In this document: one piece after another, positions 8,751 through 18,062 of the stretch
Position numbering within the stretch: the first letter of the stretch is position 1
How the letters are laid out: the number at the start of each line of letters is the position of its first letter
The notes under the pieces: generated by a model
Told to the model about the DNA's origin: nothing
What the model saw: only the letters and a program-made list of their open reading frames with translations
Database searches by the model: none
Translations under genes and position numbers: made by a program
Assembly (NCBI GenBank): GCA_963756365.1
Contig: CAVWNF010000003.1
Location: forward strand, 1,798,001-1,862,000
Length of the DNA: 64,000 nt
Source of the DNA: WHTI01 sp963756365
GTDB taxonomy: Bacteria > Actinomycetota > CADDZG01 > WHSQ01
Direction of reading: 5' to 3'

Positions 8751-9278
8751 ATGGACTTCGGGCTACTGATACTGAGACTCGTGGTCGGTGGCACGATCGC
8801 CGCACACGGAGCACAGAAACTCTGGGGCACCTTCGGAGGCCCCGGCCCTGAAGGGTTCGCGACCGTCCTCGGCAAGATGGGCTTCAACCCTCCCCGTACG
8901 TACGCCTACCTTGCCGGTGGTGCGGAATTCGGAGGCGGGGTTCTGATCGCGCTTGGGCTCTTCACCCCCTTCGGCGCGGCCGCGGTAGCGGGGATGATGC
9001 TCGGAGCGACCCTCTTGGTCCACATCCAGAACGGTTTCTTCAACGGCAACAAAGGGTTCGAGTTCCCACTGGTGCTCGGCACCGCTGCACTCACGTTCGC
9101 GTTCACCGGACCAGGCGAAGTCTCTTTCGACCACGCGCTCGGCTTGGACATGAGCGGCCTCGCGTGGGGAGCCTTCGCGACGGTTCTCGCAGCGATCGCG
9201 CCGTTGGTGGTGCTCGCAAGCCGGAACGACCGAGCCGATGAGTCCGCCACCGAAAAGGTCCCAACGCCGACCGCCTGA
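8751..9278 (+). CDS. DoxX family membrane protein
   Basis: 175 aa integral membrane protein with about four hydrophobic helices and the DoxX-like N-terminus LLILRLVVGGTIAAHGAQKLWG, followed by AGGAEFGGGVLIALGLFTPF. Members of the family are linked to redox or thiosulfate:quinone chemistry in some organisms; its role here is unknown. ATG 8751 is chosen over an in-frame ATG at 8703 because GGAGG lies seven bases upstream and the protein then begins directly at the first helix. It diverges from the acetyltransferase gene across a 143-bp gap in which I see no clear motif. Confidence 0.85.
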   Translation: MDFGLLILRLVVGGTIAAHGAQKLWGTFGGPGPEGFATVLGKMGFNPPRTYAYLAGGAEFGGGVLIALGLFTPFGAAAVAGMMLGATLLVHIQNGFFNGNKGFEFPLVLGTAALTFAFTGPGEVSFDHALGLDMSGLAWGAFATVLAAIAPLVVLASRNDRADESATEKVPTPTA

Positions 9279-9307
9279 TCGACAACGATCCTCGAGGTCC
9301 CGTAAAG

Positions 9308-9682
9308 ATGCCCCAACGTTCATTGGCTCGCGCTATCGCACGAGGGCTAGGGCGTAGGTGTCCTCAGTGTGGGCACAAGGGCATCTTCAGGTCGTGGGGA
9401 ACGCTGCACCCGGCCTGTCCCAACTGCCACTACAGGTTCGAGCGCGAGGACGGCTACTGGGTTGGCGCACTGACGATCAACCTCGCGGTCGCCGAGGTTC
9501 TCTTCGCTCTGTTGTTCGTCGGCACGATCTTCGCGACGCTGCCCGACATCGCGTGGAAGCCTCTCCTAGTGGTCGCCCTCGTGACGAACGGGATCGTTCC
9601 GATCCTCTTCTATCCATTCTCGAAGACGCTCTGGATGGCGATCGATCTCTATTTCCATCCCCATCGGTCAGAGGGCGACTGA
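9308..9682 (+). CDS. DUF983 family membrane protein with zinc ribbon
   Basis: 124 aa. The N-terminus has two Cys pairs, RCPQCGHKGIF and ACPNCHYRFE, followed by EDGYW, the signature of DUF983. Two hydrophobic helices follow (LAVAEVLFALLFVGTIFATL and LLVVALVTNGIVPILFYPF). Function of the family is unknown. It follows the DoxX gene by 29 bp, with no terminator between them. It ends one base before the menE stop, on the opposite strand. Confidence 0.88.
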   Translation: MPQRSLARAIARGLGRRCPQCGHKGIFRSWGTLHPACPNCHYRFEREDGYWVGALTINLAVAEVLFALLFVGTIFATLPDIAWKPLLVVALVTNGIVPILFYPFSKTLWMAIDLYFHPHRSEGD

Positions 9683-9683
9683 C

Positions 9684-10795
9684 TTAGAGAAGCTTGTGGT
9701 CCTCGGCTAACTGATCCACGACCTCGACCCGCTTCGGTGAATGACTCCGCGGCAGCAGTTGTGCCACGTGGTCACGGATCTCGTCGAGTGACGGCGCATC
9801 ACCCTCGACAACGATCTGAGCGACCACAACCTGCCCCCACTCTTGTTCGGGTTCACCATGTACCCGAGCCGCGACGATCCGTGGGTGCGAGATCAGGGCC
9901 TCCTCAACGGAGCGCGGCGCGATGTTCTCTCCACCCGACACGATGATGTCGTCGGCTCGACCGATGACATCCAAGACTCCGGTTGGTCCCAGTTCACCGA
10001 GGTCGCTCGTCCTGAACCAGCCGTCGACGATCGCCGCTTCGGTCGCCGCCGGATCGAGACGGTAGCCGTCCATCACCATCGGCCCTCTGATCAGAACCTC
10101 ACCGCCGTCGATCCGAACATCGACGCCAGGGAGCGGGCGGCCGTCGTAGACCACTCCTCCACACGTTTCGGTCATCCCGTAGGTCCGCACGATGTTCGCC
10201 TCCCGGGCGCGCGCTCGAGCAGATGGGAGGGCACCGAGGCGCCGCCGAGAAGGATGACCCGGAACCGGGAGAGGTCGACCTCGGCGTCGAGGAGCCGATC
10301 TAGCATCGTCGGGACCACCGAGATCATGGTGACGTCGTCCTCAGCGGCGATCGCATCGACATCGAAGTGTTGATGGATCGCGGGCGGTCGCCCCGTCTTG
10401 GCTCTGACAAGGATCATCAGCCCCGCTATGTGATGGAGTGGGAGCGCGCATAGCCATCTATCTTCCGAGCCCTCTCCCGTTCGCTGCGCGCTGGCGGCGG
10501 CCGCGGCATCCATCGCCGCATGCGACAGCGTCACGCCCTTGGGTTCGCCGGTCGTCCCGGACGTGAGCATCACCGCCGCGGTTCCGTCGGCGACCTCGGC
10601 AGGTGACTCGATCTCGTGCTGGCCGGTTGGGCCGATAAGGATGTGGGGCCTCATCCGGAGGAGGATGCGGTGAAGGGCGTGCTCACCCAGGGCGGGATCG
10701 ATCGGGAGCACGGCGTCTCCCTCCCCCCAGATCCGCTCGAGTAGATCGAGGAACCGGGGCCCCCTCTCGACCTGGAGCGCTACGAGGCGGGGCAC
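9684..10795 (-). CDS. menE: o-Succinylbenzoate-CoA ligase (frameshifted)
   Basis: ANL-superfamily adenylate-forming enzyme that converts o-succinylbenzoate to its CoA thioester in menaquinone synthesis. The first part has the AMP-binding P-loop TSGTTGEPKGVTLSH and LPLHHIAGLMIL. The second has YGMTETCGGVVYDG, GWFRTSDLGEL and GRADDIIVSGGENI, ending in a short C-terminal domain (PKRVEVVDQLAEDHKLL). The two parts are in different frames and join around 10195-10215. At about 370 aa it is short for the family, which is usual for actinobacterial MenE. Assignment rests on the neighbouring menB, menA, menC, menD and menF. It diverges from menB. Confidence 0.88.
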
Positions 10796-10851
10796 GAAGG
10801 TTCCTCGGGAGGTTGTTTCACGGGGTCTACGGTAACGTAACCATGCGAGCG

Positions 10852-10868
10852 ATCACTATCTGAGTGAT
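10852..10868. promoter_or_regulatory. Inverted repeat in the menE/menB divergent promoter region
   Basis: ATCACT-ATCTG-AGTGAT is a perfect 6-bp inverted repeat within the 109-bp gap between divergent menE and menB, 36 bp before the menB ATG. It is well placed as an operator for the menaquinone genes; the regulator is unknown. Confidence 0.35.
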
Positions 10869-10904
10869 TTCTCATACAGATATCTCCTAGACGAGAGGAC
10901 CCCG

Positions 10905-11718
10905 ATGGATTGGCAGCGCTCCGGAGAGTACGGAGACATCTTCTACGAGACGGCCGAAGGCATCGCCAAGATCACGATCAACCGGCCCGAGGTGCGGAAC
11001 GCGTTCAGGCCCCAGACCCTGTTCGAGCTGTCGGATGCGTTCAATGTCGCCCGCGACGACCCGAAGATCGGGGTCATCATCTTCACCGGTGCCGGCGATC
11101 TCGCCTTCTGCTCGGGCGGAGACCAGCGCATCCGAGGCGATGACGGCTACGTGGACGACCACGGCATCGGGCGCCTGAACGTTCTCGACCTTCAGATCCA
11201 GATGCGCCGTCTCCCGAAACCGATCATCGCCATGGTGGCGGGATACGCGATCGGTGGTGGGCACATCCTCCATCTCGTAAGTGACCTCACGATCGCGGCC
11301 GACAACGCACGCTTCGGTCAGACAGGTCCGAAGGTGGGTTCGTTCGACGGCGGCTATGGCGCCGGGTCTGCTCGCCCGCACGATCGGCCAGAAGAAGGCG
11401 CGCGAGATCTGGTACCTGTGCGATCAGTACGACGCCGAGGAAGCCCTCGCGATGGGACTCGTCAACAAGGTTGTGCCGCTCGCCCAGCTCGAGGAGGAAA
11501 CGGTCGCGTGGTGCAACAAGATCCTCGAGAAGAGCCCGCTCGCCCTGCGGATGCTCAAGGCTGCGTTCAATGCCGACACGGACGGCCTCGCCGGCATCCA
11601 ACAACTCGCCGGGGATGCGACCCTCCTCTATTACATGAGCGAAGAAGCTCAGGAGGGCCGCGACGCCTACGTCGAGAAGCGCAAGCCTGACTTCAGCCGG
11701 TTCCCGAAGCGTCCGTGA
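10905..11718 (+). CDS. menB: 1,4-Dihydroxy-2-naphthoyl-CoA synthase (frameshifted)
   Basis: Crotonase-fold enzyme that closes the naphthoquinone ring from o-succinylbenzoyl-CoA. MenB-specific features are the long active-site segment [30 protein letters not shown] and [18 protein letters not shown], and a C-terminus ([28 protein letters not shown]) that separates MenB from ordinary enoyl-CoA hydratases. The frame changes near 11360, right after GYGAG, and resumes at [17 protein letters not shown]; two missing bases (or one extra) explain it. Corrected length is about 271 aa. First gene of menB-menA-menC-menD; the stop TGA is four bases before the menA GTG. Confidence 0.93.
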
Positions 11719-11722
11719 TGTC

Positions 11723-12577
11723 GTGGGTCCGTTCCTAGAGGCGGCGCGGCCGAAGACGCTCCCGGCTGCGATCGCTCCCGTGTTGGTCGGGACGGCCACC
11801 GCCGATGTCTTCATCGGTTGGCGCTTCGCTGCCGCACTCGTCGTCGGACTCTCTATCCAGATCGCAGTCAACTTCGCGAACGATTACTTCGACGGAGTAC
11901 GCGGGGTCGATAACGAGCACCGGGTCGGTCCACGTAGAGCCGTTGCTTCGGGATTGATCTCGCCACCCCGGATGAAGGCAGCGATCTACGTCGCTTTGGG
12001 GGTCAGCGCTGTTGCCGGACTCACGCTGGCGGCCGCCACGACCTGGTGGTTGCTCGCGATCGGCGGGGTCTCGTTCCTGGCAGCGCTTGGCTATAGCGGC
12101 GGTCCGAAGCCGTATGCGTCCGCCGGGATGGGCGAGCTGTTCGTGTTCGTCTTCTTCGGATTGGTAGCGACGATCGGGTCCGCCTTCGTTCAGACGGAGA
12201 GCATCGACACCCTTAGCGTGGTCGCCGCGATCCCCATGGGTCTCCTATCGATGGCGATCCTCGTGGCCAACAACATCCGGGACATCGCCACCGACCGTGC
12301 CGCGGGGAAAGCGACACTCCCCGCTCGCATCGGTGAGGAGAGGGCTCGAACGCTTTACCGGGTCGTGCTCTTCGGAGCGTTCCCGTTCGTCCTTCTGATC
12401 GCCGGGATCGATGGGTCACCGTGGCCGATGGCGGCCCTCGCTACTGCTGCGATGGCGTTCCCGCTGTTCGCCAAGGTCGATGCACGAGGGACGGAACTGA
12501 TCCCGGTACTGGTTGGCACCGCGCGCGTCGAGATGGTCTTCGGCGCGCTCTTGGCGGGGGGACTATGGATCTCGTAA
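11723..12577 (+). CDS. menA: 1,4-Dihydroxy-2-naphthoate prenyltransferase
   Basis: UbiA-superfamily membrane prenyltransferase (284 aa, about eight or nine helices) that attaches the polyprenyl tail to DHNA, giving demethylmenaquinone. It shows ARPKTLPAAIAPVLVG at the N-terminus, the first Asp-rich motif in VNFANDYFDGVRGVDNEHR and the second in ILVANNIRDIATDRAAGK. Start GTG 11723; a nearby ATG at 11718 leads to an immediate stop and is rejected. The 3' end overlaps menC by 13 bp, which indicates translational coupling. Confidence 0.94.
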   Translation: MGPFLEAARPKTLPAAIAPVLVGTATADVFIGWRFAAALVVGLSIQIAVNFANDYFDGVRGVDNEHRVGPRRAVASGLISPPRMKAAIYVALGVSAVAGLTLAAATTWWLLAIGGVSFLAALGYSGGPKPYASAGMGELFVFVFFGLVATIGSAFVQTESIDTLSVVAAIPMGLLSMAILVANNIRDIATDRAAGKATLPARIGEERARTLYRVVLFGAFPFVLLIAGIDGSPWPMAALATAAMAFPLFAKVDARGTELIPVLVGTARVEMVFGALLAGGLWIS

Positions 12578-13479
12578 CGCTCCCCTTCCAGGTCAAACTC
12601 CGGACGCGCTTCCGCGGCGTGACCGAACGCTCGGGCGTGCTCGTTAAGGGACCTAAGGGATGGGCGGAATTCTCTCCGTTCCCGGAGTATGACGACCGGA
12701 TGGCTCACCGCTGGTGGAGGGCCGCCCACGAGTTCGCGACGACCGCCCTCCCGGCCCCCATCCGCGACCTGATCCCGGTGAACACGACGGTTCCTGCCGT
12801 CTCCCCCGAGGAGGCGAACGAGATGGTGCTGGCATCAGGGTGCTCAACGGCGAAGGTGAAGGTCGGGGAAGGCGACGACGAGGCTCGCGTCGAAGCGGTC
12901 CGCGACGCGCTGGGGCCGAACGGCAACATCAGGCTCGACGTCAACGGTTCGTGGGACGCGGAGCAGGCGATCCGCTCGATCACTCGCCTGTCCACTTACG
13001 ACATCCAGTACGTCGAGCAGCCGTGCGAGCGGCTCGACGATCTGGCCAGGGTTCGAAAGGCGGTGGACGTGCCGATCGCCGCGGACGAATCGATCCGCCT
13101 TGCAGAGGACCCGATGACCGTCCAGCTCGGCGAAGCTGCCGACATCGCGATCCTCAAGGTGCAGCCACTCGGAGGGGTGCTCGCGTGTCTCGCGATAGCC
13201 GAACGTCTCGGACTTCCGGTCGTCGTGTCGTCCGCGCTCGAGACCTCTGTGGGCATCGCCATGGGAGCCCGGCTCGCCGCGTGTCTCCCGGAGCTTCCAT
13301 ATGCATGTGGACTGGGAACCGTCCCACTGCTCGAGCGAGACGTCGTCGCAGAACCTCTGACTCCGATAGATGGGCACATCGAGGTCCGAGAGGTGGAAGT
13401 GGCCCCAGACCTCATGGATGAACCAGACGACGCCGAGGGTCTCCTCGCGCGCTTCGATCGGGCACGGGAGGCGCAGTGA
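12565..13479 (+). CDS. menC: o-Succinylbenzoate synthase
   Basis: Enolase-superfamily enzyme (304 aa) that dehydrates SHCHC to o-succinylbenzoate. The catalytic Lys pair is in STAKVKVG, the metal ligands in LDVNG, YVEQPC and AADESIR, and the second base Lys in AILKVQPLGG. ATG 12565 lies inside the end of menA; longer in-frame starts would run through the menA coding region and are rejected. It overlaps menD by four bases (ATGA). Confidence 0.93.
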   Translation: MDLVTLPFQVKLRTRFRGVTERSGVLVKGPKGWAEFSPFPEYDDRMAHRWWRAAHEFATTALPAPIRDLIPVNTTVPAVSPEEANEMVLASGCSTAKVKVGEGDDEARVEAVRDALGPNGNIRLDVNGSWDAEQAIRSITRLSTYDIQYVEQPCERLDDLARVRKAVDVPIAADESIRLAEDPMTVQLGEAADIAILKVQPLGGVLACLAIAERLGLPVVVSSALETSVGIAMGARLAACLPELPYACGLGTVPLLERDVVAEPLTPIDGHIEVREVEVAPDLMDEPDDAEGLLARFDRAREAQ

Positions 13480-15172
13480 TGACAACGCCATCCGAAGCGA
13501 TGAGCACGGTGATAGTCGACGAACTCGTCCGTAGTGGCGTGCGCCATGCATGCCTCGCGCCCGGACAACGTTCGGCGGCACTTGCACTCGCGTTCGAAGA
13601 AGATCCGCGGATCGAGGTCCATGTCGTGCACGACGAACGTTCCGCTGCGTTCCTCGCTCTCGGGATCTCCCGTGTGACCAGCCTGCCAACCCCGGTGCTC
13701 TCGACCTCCGGGAGTGCGACGGCGAACTTCTATCCGGCGGTCATAGAAGCCTCGCAGGGGCGCGTCCCGCTTTTACTTCTCACCAGCGACAGACCGCCCG
13801 AACTCAGGGCCACGGGCTCGAACCAGACCACTGATCAGATCAAGCTGTACGGGAGTCTCGTGAGGTGGTTCCACGAGATGGGCGTCCCCGACGATGACTC
13901 AGGTGCCCCCCGCTACTGGCGCTCGGTGATGGCGCGGGCCCTGGCGCAAGCTTCGAGCGCACTCCCCGGTCCCGTGCACGTCAACCTCGCCTTCCGCGAG
14001 CCACTCGTCGGCGGATGGCGCGGCAGAGCCGTACCCCCACGATCTCGACGGGCGACCCTCCGGAGCTCCATGGACGACCGTAACGACTGAACACGTTCCC
14101 TCCCCCGAAGTTATCGAGCGGCTCGCCAACAAGGCGGCTACAGCCGAACGTGGTCTGGTGGTCGCCGGAGGAGGACTTGACGATCCCTCCGCTGCTGCGT
14201 TGTTCGCCGAGGCACTCGGATGGCCGTTGGTCGCCGAAGCACACTCGGGGGCGCGCCGAGGGCCGAACGCGATCGTCGCTTACGACGCACTGATCAAGAA
14301 CGGAACGCTCGGGGCTCCGGATCTTGTCATCCGCGTGGGGCGAACGACGACATCGAAGTCGCTCATCGCCTATCTCGACCCCTCGATCGAGCAGATCGCC
14401 ATCGACCCCTCTCCGTTCGACGTCGATCCTCTCCGGACAGTGGACGCTGCGATCGTTGGTCGGCCGGGTTTGATCCTGCGCGCGGCAGCGGGGCTGATCG
14501 ACGAGCGGGATGACAACGAGTGGCTTAACGCGCTGGCGCGAGGTAGACAACCTCGCGCTCGCCGCTGTCGAAGGGGTCCTCGGCGAGGACTTGAATGAGC
14601 CCAACGTGGCGAGGATCGTGGCCGCGGCCGTCCCGCACGGAGGCACTCTGGTCGTGGCCTCCAGCATGCCCGTGCGTGACCTCGACAACTTCATGACGCC
14701 CCGAGAAGGGCTCGGATTCGTCAGCAATCGCGGCGCGAGCGGGATCGATGGGTTCGTGTCCACTGCCCTCGGCGTTGCGCTGTGCGCGCCCGGCCCGGTG
14801 GTTGCCCTCGCAGGGGACCTGTCGATGCTCCACGATCAGAATGGCCTGCTCCTCACGTCATCCGAAGAGGTCGACTGCACTTTCGTGGTTATCAATAACG
14901 ACGGCGGCGGGATCTTCTCCTTCCTTCCACAGGCGGAGCGGGCGAGCGCCGAGCGGGTCTTCGGCACACCCCATGGGATCGACTTCGCCGACGTGGCTCG
15001 CACCTATGGGGCTGGCTACGAACGGCCCACCACCGCGGCGAAACTCACCGCATCCGTAGAAGCGCCTCCGGACGGAGTCACCATCGTCGAGGTCGTCACC
15101 GATCGCAGCGCGAACCGGGCCCTCCACGCCGAGATCGCTGCCGCGATCGAAATGGCCCTTAAGAAGATCTGA
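13476..15172 (+). CDS. menD: SEPHCHC synthase (twice frameshifted)
   Basis: Thiamine-diphosphate enzyme joining isochorismate and 2-oxoglutarate in the first committed step to menaquinone. The N-terminal Pyr domain has HACLAPGQRSAALAL, HDERSAAFLALG and LLLTSDRPPELR. The C-terminal PP domain has LGFVSNRGASGIDGFVST and the ThDP/Mg motif LAGDLSMLHDQNG...VINNDGGG. Three segments lie in three frames. They join near 14018, where AEPYPHDLDGRPSGAPW continues the protein, and near 14533, before WREVDNLALAAVEG. Corrected length is about 565 aa, normal for MenD. Both breaks look like single-base indels in GC-rich runs. Confidence 0.93.
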
Positions 15173-15243
15173 CCTCGCTGGAACCAAGCGCGTACGGACG
15201 CGAGTCGAAGTTCCAACAGCGTCTACCGCGGGAGGAACCCGAC

Positions 15244-16164
15244 ATGGCTCAGAAGCGAACCCTTTCCATGGCAGCACTCTTGCTGATCGCCGTCCTGATC
15301 TTCGGAGCGTGCTCCGGCGGCGCCGGCGATAGCGCATCCAGCGGTGGAGGTGTTACCTCGGGGGACGGGGGGGGTGACGCCGCCTACGACGAGATCGGGG
15401 CTCCGGAAACCATGGAGGATACCGATGCCGGAGCCAGCACCGGTGGAGGCGACGATGGCTTCCAGTCCGCTCCCGCAACCGACCTGCCCGACGTCGGGCC
15501 GAACGTCATCAAGACCGCCACGCTCGGGATCGAGGTGAAGGGCAGCTTCAGCGACTCGATGCAGGACGTGATCGACGCGGCGACCCGACACGGTGGGTTC
15601 GTGACGTCGTCGTCGATCGCTGGAGACGATGCACGTTCGGGGTCGATCGTCATAAGGGTGCCGTCCGAGCAGTTCGAAGCAACGCTCGGTGAGATCAAGG
15701 GGATCGCCAGCAAAGTAACGCGCGAGGAGGTCGCCGGCCAAGACGTCTCCCAGGAGTTCGTCGATCTCACCTCCCGGGTCCGGAACCTGGAAGCGCAAGA
15801 GAACGTCCTGCTGGGCCTCATGAACGACGCCACTACGGTGGCCGCGTCTATCCGTGTGCAGAGGGAGCTCAGCGGCGTCCAGATGGAGATCGAAAGGCTG
15901 AGGGGACGGATCAACTACCTGAAAGATCAGACCGACTACTCGACCATCTCGCTCCGGATGCGCGAGCCGGGGGCCGTTGCAGCCAAGCCTGCTCCCCCCG
16001 AAGGAGCCTTCGAGCGGGCGTGGGACAACGCGACCAAGACACTTGCCTTCATCTACACGGGCGTTGTTGTGGGTGCTGGCTTCGTCCTCCCCCTGGCGCT
16101 CATCGCGCTGATGCTCCTGTTCGCCTTCAAGGCCGTGCGACCACTGGTCGTCAAGACCCGCTGA
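15244..16164 (+). CDS. DUF4349 domain lipoprotein
   Basis: 306 aa. The N-terminal signal peptide ends in the lipobox IFGAC, followed by a Gly/Ser/Asp-rich spacer. The DUF4349 region starts at VIKTATLGIEVKGSF and includes a coiled-coil stretch (RVQRELSGVQMEIERLRGR), and one C-terminal transmembrane helix (VVVGAGFVLPLALIALMLLF) ends in basic residues. It is probably anchored at both ends in the membrane with the middle outside. GGAGG lies eight bases before ATG 15244. It follows menD by 71 bp and could share its transcript; no known role in menaquinone synthesis. Its stop abuts that of menF on the other strand. Confidence 0.88.
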   Translation: MAQKRTLSMAALLLIAVLIFGACSGGAGDSASSGGGVTSGDGGGDAAYDEIGAPETMEDTDAGASTGGGDDGFQSAPATDLPDVGPNVIKTATLGIEVKGSFSDSMQDVIDAATRHGGFVTSSSIAGDDARSGSIVIRVPSEQFEATLGEIKGIASKVTREEVAGQDVSQEFVDLTSRVRNLEAQENVLLGLMNDATTVAASIRVQRELSGVQMEIERLRGRINYLKDQTDYSTISLRMREPGAVAAKPAPPEGAFERAWDNATKTLAFIYTGVVVGAGFVLPLALIALMLLFAFKAVRPLVVKTR

Positions 16165-17376
16165 TCAACTCGGATCCCCGAGTGCCGAGCGCATGGCCCG
16201 AAGCTTGACCCGGGTCTCCTCCAGCTCGGCCTCGGGGATCGAACCCGCCACGATCCCGTTCCCGGCGAATAGGCGGGCCCGCGATCCGGACAGCTCCGCG
16301 CATCGCAGCGCGATCGCGAACTCGCAGTCACCGCGTGGATCGATCCATCCGACCGGGCCTGCGTAACATCCACGATCCATAGCCTCGAGTTCCCGGATCA
16401 TCTCGATCGCCTCTCGGGTTGGGGTGCCCCCTACGGCCGCCGTTGGATGCAGACGCGCCAGCACCTCGAAGGTAGAGACCTCCGGAAGCACCGTCCCGCG
16501 TGCCCCGGACGCCAAGTGTTGGACGTTCGCCAGCTTCAACAAGTGGGGCTCCTCGTCGATCTCCATGTCGGAACAAACGTCGCTGAACGCGGTTCGCACC
16601 GAGTCAACCGCGAGCCTGTGCTCATCAAGATCTTTCGGTGAGCGGAGCATGCCCTCCCCAAGCGCGTCGTCGGAGGCCTCGTCAGAACCCCGAGCAGCCG
16701 AGCCGGCGAGGGTGAGGGACGTGATCTCGCTGCCCGTTCTAGTCAGGAGCGGCTCCGGCGAAGCTCCGATCAGTCCATCAACGGCGAACGTGTGGCATCC
16801 GGGGAACCTCTCGGCCAGCCGTCGGCAAAGGACGCGCTGATCGAGGGGTTCCTTCGACCACACCATGAGATCGCGAGCGAGGACTACCTTGTCGAGCGAT
16901 CCCGCCTTGATCTTGCCCACCGCCCGATCGACGGCTTCGAGCCACGCGACCTCATCGACGCTCGCGCCTCCGTAGCGGATCTTCTCGGGAGCGATCTCCG
17001 CGACACGCTCTGGTGCCTCGGCTCCAGCGACCGAGGTTCGCCATGCCCGGTCCCCGATCCTTGCCACCATGGTGGCCGGCACGATCACTACCGATGGATG
17101 GGTGCTCGGGTCGAAGGCGAACGAGGTGAACGCCACTGGGCCGACCCCTGGGGGTCCGGTGACTCCGGATATCTCCGCGTCCTGGAACAGTTCATCTACC
17201 CACCTGCCCGCCGCGGAGAAGGGGTCGACTTCGTCGATATCGAGCCGGGCGGCCTCGCCCCAGCCAACGATCCCCGTTCCGCCGCGCAGCCAGATGAGGC
17301 CAGCACCCGAGGGGGCGAGTGAGATCAGGTCAGAGGTCACTTCGATCTCTTCGGTATGGAACCTGAGAGGGCTCAC
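16165..17376 (-). CDS. menF: Isochorismate synthase
   Basis: Chorismate-binding enzyme (403 aa) making isochorismate from chorismate for menaquinone. Conserved segments are the catalytic Lys region GSLDKVVLARDLMV, FAVDGLIGASPEPLL, TLAGSAARG, the RSPKDLDEHRLAV region, LHPTAAVGGTPTREA and CYAGPVGWIDPRGDCEF. GTG 17376 is taken as start because it overlaps the ubiE stop (GTGA); upstream in-frame codons would translate the antisense of ubiE. Neighbouring menD makes a siderophore role unlikely. Confidence 0.92.
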   Translation of the reverse strand: MSPLRFHTEEIEVTSDLISLAPSGAGLIWLRGGTGIVGWGEAARLDIDEVDPFSAAGRWVDELFQDAEISGVTGPPGVGPVAFTSFAFDPSTHPSVVIVPATMVARIGDRAWRTSVAGAEAPERVAEIAPEKIRYGGASVDEVAWLEAVDRAVGKIKAGSLDKVVLARDLMVWSKEPLDQRVLCRRLAERFPGCHTFAVDGLIGASPEPLLTRTGSEITSLTLAGSAARGSDEASDDALGEGMLRSPKDLDEHRLAVDSVRTAFSDVCSDMEIDEEPHLLKLANVQHLASGARGTVLPEVSTFEVLARLHPTAAVGGTPTREAIEMIRELEAMDRGCYAGPVGWIDPRGDCEFAIALRCAELSGSRARLFAGNGIVAGSIPEAELEETRVKLRAMRSALGDPS

Positions 17377-18062
17377 GACCGACGGGCAGTGATGATCTGT
17401 GCCGCTCCGAGCCCGACGAGGCTGGACGACGCGTCCGGGAACCCGGTTCGTTGGATCAGCCTCACCAGTTCGTCGCGCGGTGGGAGGTATGCGGTCGACT
17501 TCGGGAGGTATGCGTAGGCCTTCTTGTCCGAGAGCAGCCCACCGATGAACGGAACGAGTCTGTGGAAATAGAGCCTGTGACCCCATCTGAAGAAACGGTT
17601 CTCTGGCTCTGCAACCTCGATGACGGCGATCCGTCCTCCCGGGGTGAGGACGCGCGCGAACTCCTGGAACAGCTTCTCGATGTCGAGGACGTTGCGGAGT
17701 GCGAACCCGCACGTGATGCCGTCGGCGACCCCATCTCCGACTGGCAACCGAAGCGCGTCCGACTGGACCAAGGGCGCATCGGTCTTCGCCACATGCAGCA
17801 TCCCGTAGGAGAGATCGAACCCGATCGCTTTCAGGTCGGAGCGCTCGAGCTCACGACACAGATCGCCAGTGCCGCACGCGATGTCAAGAACAAGGGCACC
17901 GGGCGCGAGTGACATCGAGCGGACCGCTCGCCTGCGCCAGCGTGTATCGAGCCCAAAGGTCATGATCCGATTGACGAGGTCGTACCGCGGAGCGATGCGG
18001 TCGAACATCGATCTGACCGCACCGACCTTCTCATCTCCCGTAGGAAGTGGATCGGTTGGCAT
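17373..18062 (-). CDS. menG: Demethylmenaquinone methyltransferase
   Basis: UbiE/MenG-type SAM methyltransferase (229 aa) for the last step of menaquinone synthesis. Diagnostic sequences are VRSMFDRIAPRYDLVNRIMTFG at the N-terminus, SAM motif LVLDIACGTGDL, DLSYGMLHVA, FALRNV and ARVLTPGGRIAVIEVAEP. Start ATG 18062 overlaps the merR-like stop by one base (TGATG), with GGAGG inside the upstream gene; its stop overlaps menF. Order merR-menG-menF implies one operon converging on menB-A-C-D. Confidence 0.94.
   Translation of the reverse strand: MPTDPLPTGDEKVGAVRSMFDRIAPRYDLVNRIMTFGLDTRWRRRAVRSMSLAPGALVLDIACGTGDLCRELERSDLKAIGFDLSYGMLHVAKTDAPLVQSDALRLPVGDGVADGITCGFALRNVLDIEKLFQEFARVLTPGGRIAVIEVAEPENRFFRWGHRLYFHRLVPFIGGLLSDKKAYAYLPKSTAYLPPRDELVRLIQRTGFPDASSSLVGLGAAQIITARRS

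Noticed and set aside
16165..17712. Longer menF start with about 110 extra residues
   Set aside because: The extra part is antisense of ubiE/menG and has shadow-frame composition; GTG 17376 overlaps the menG stop as expected in an operon.
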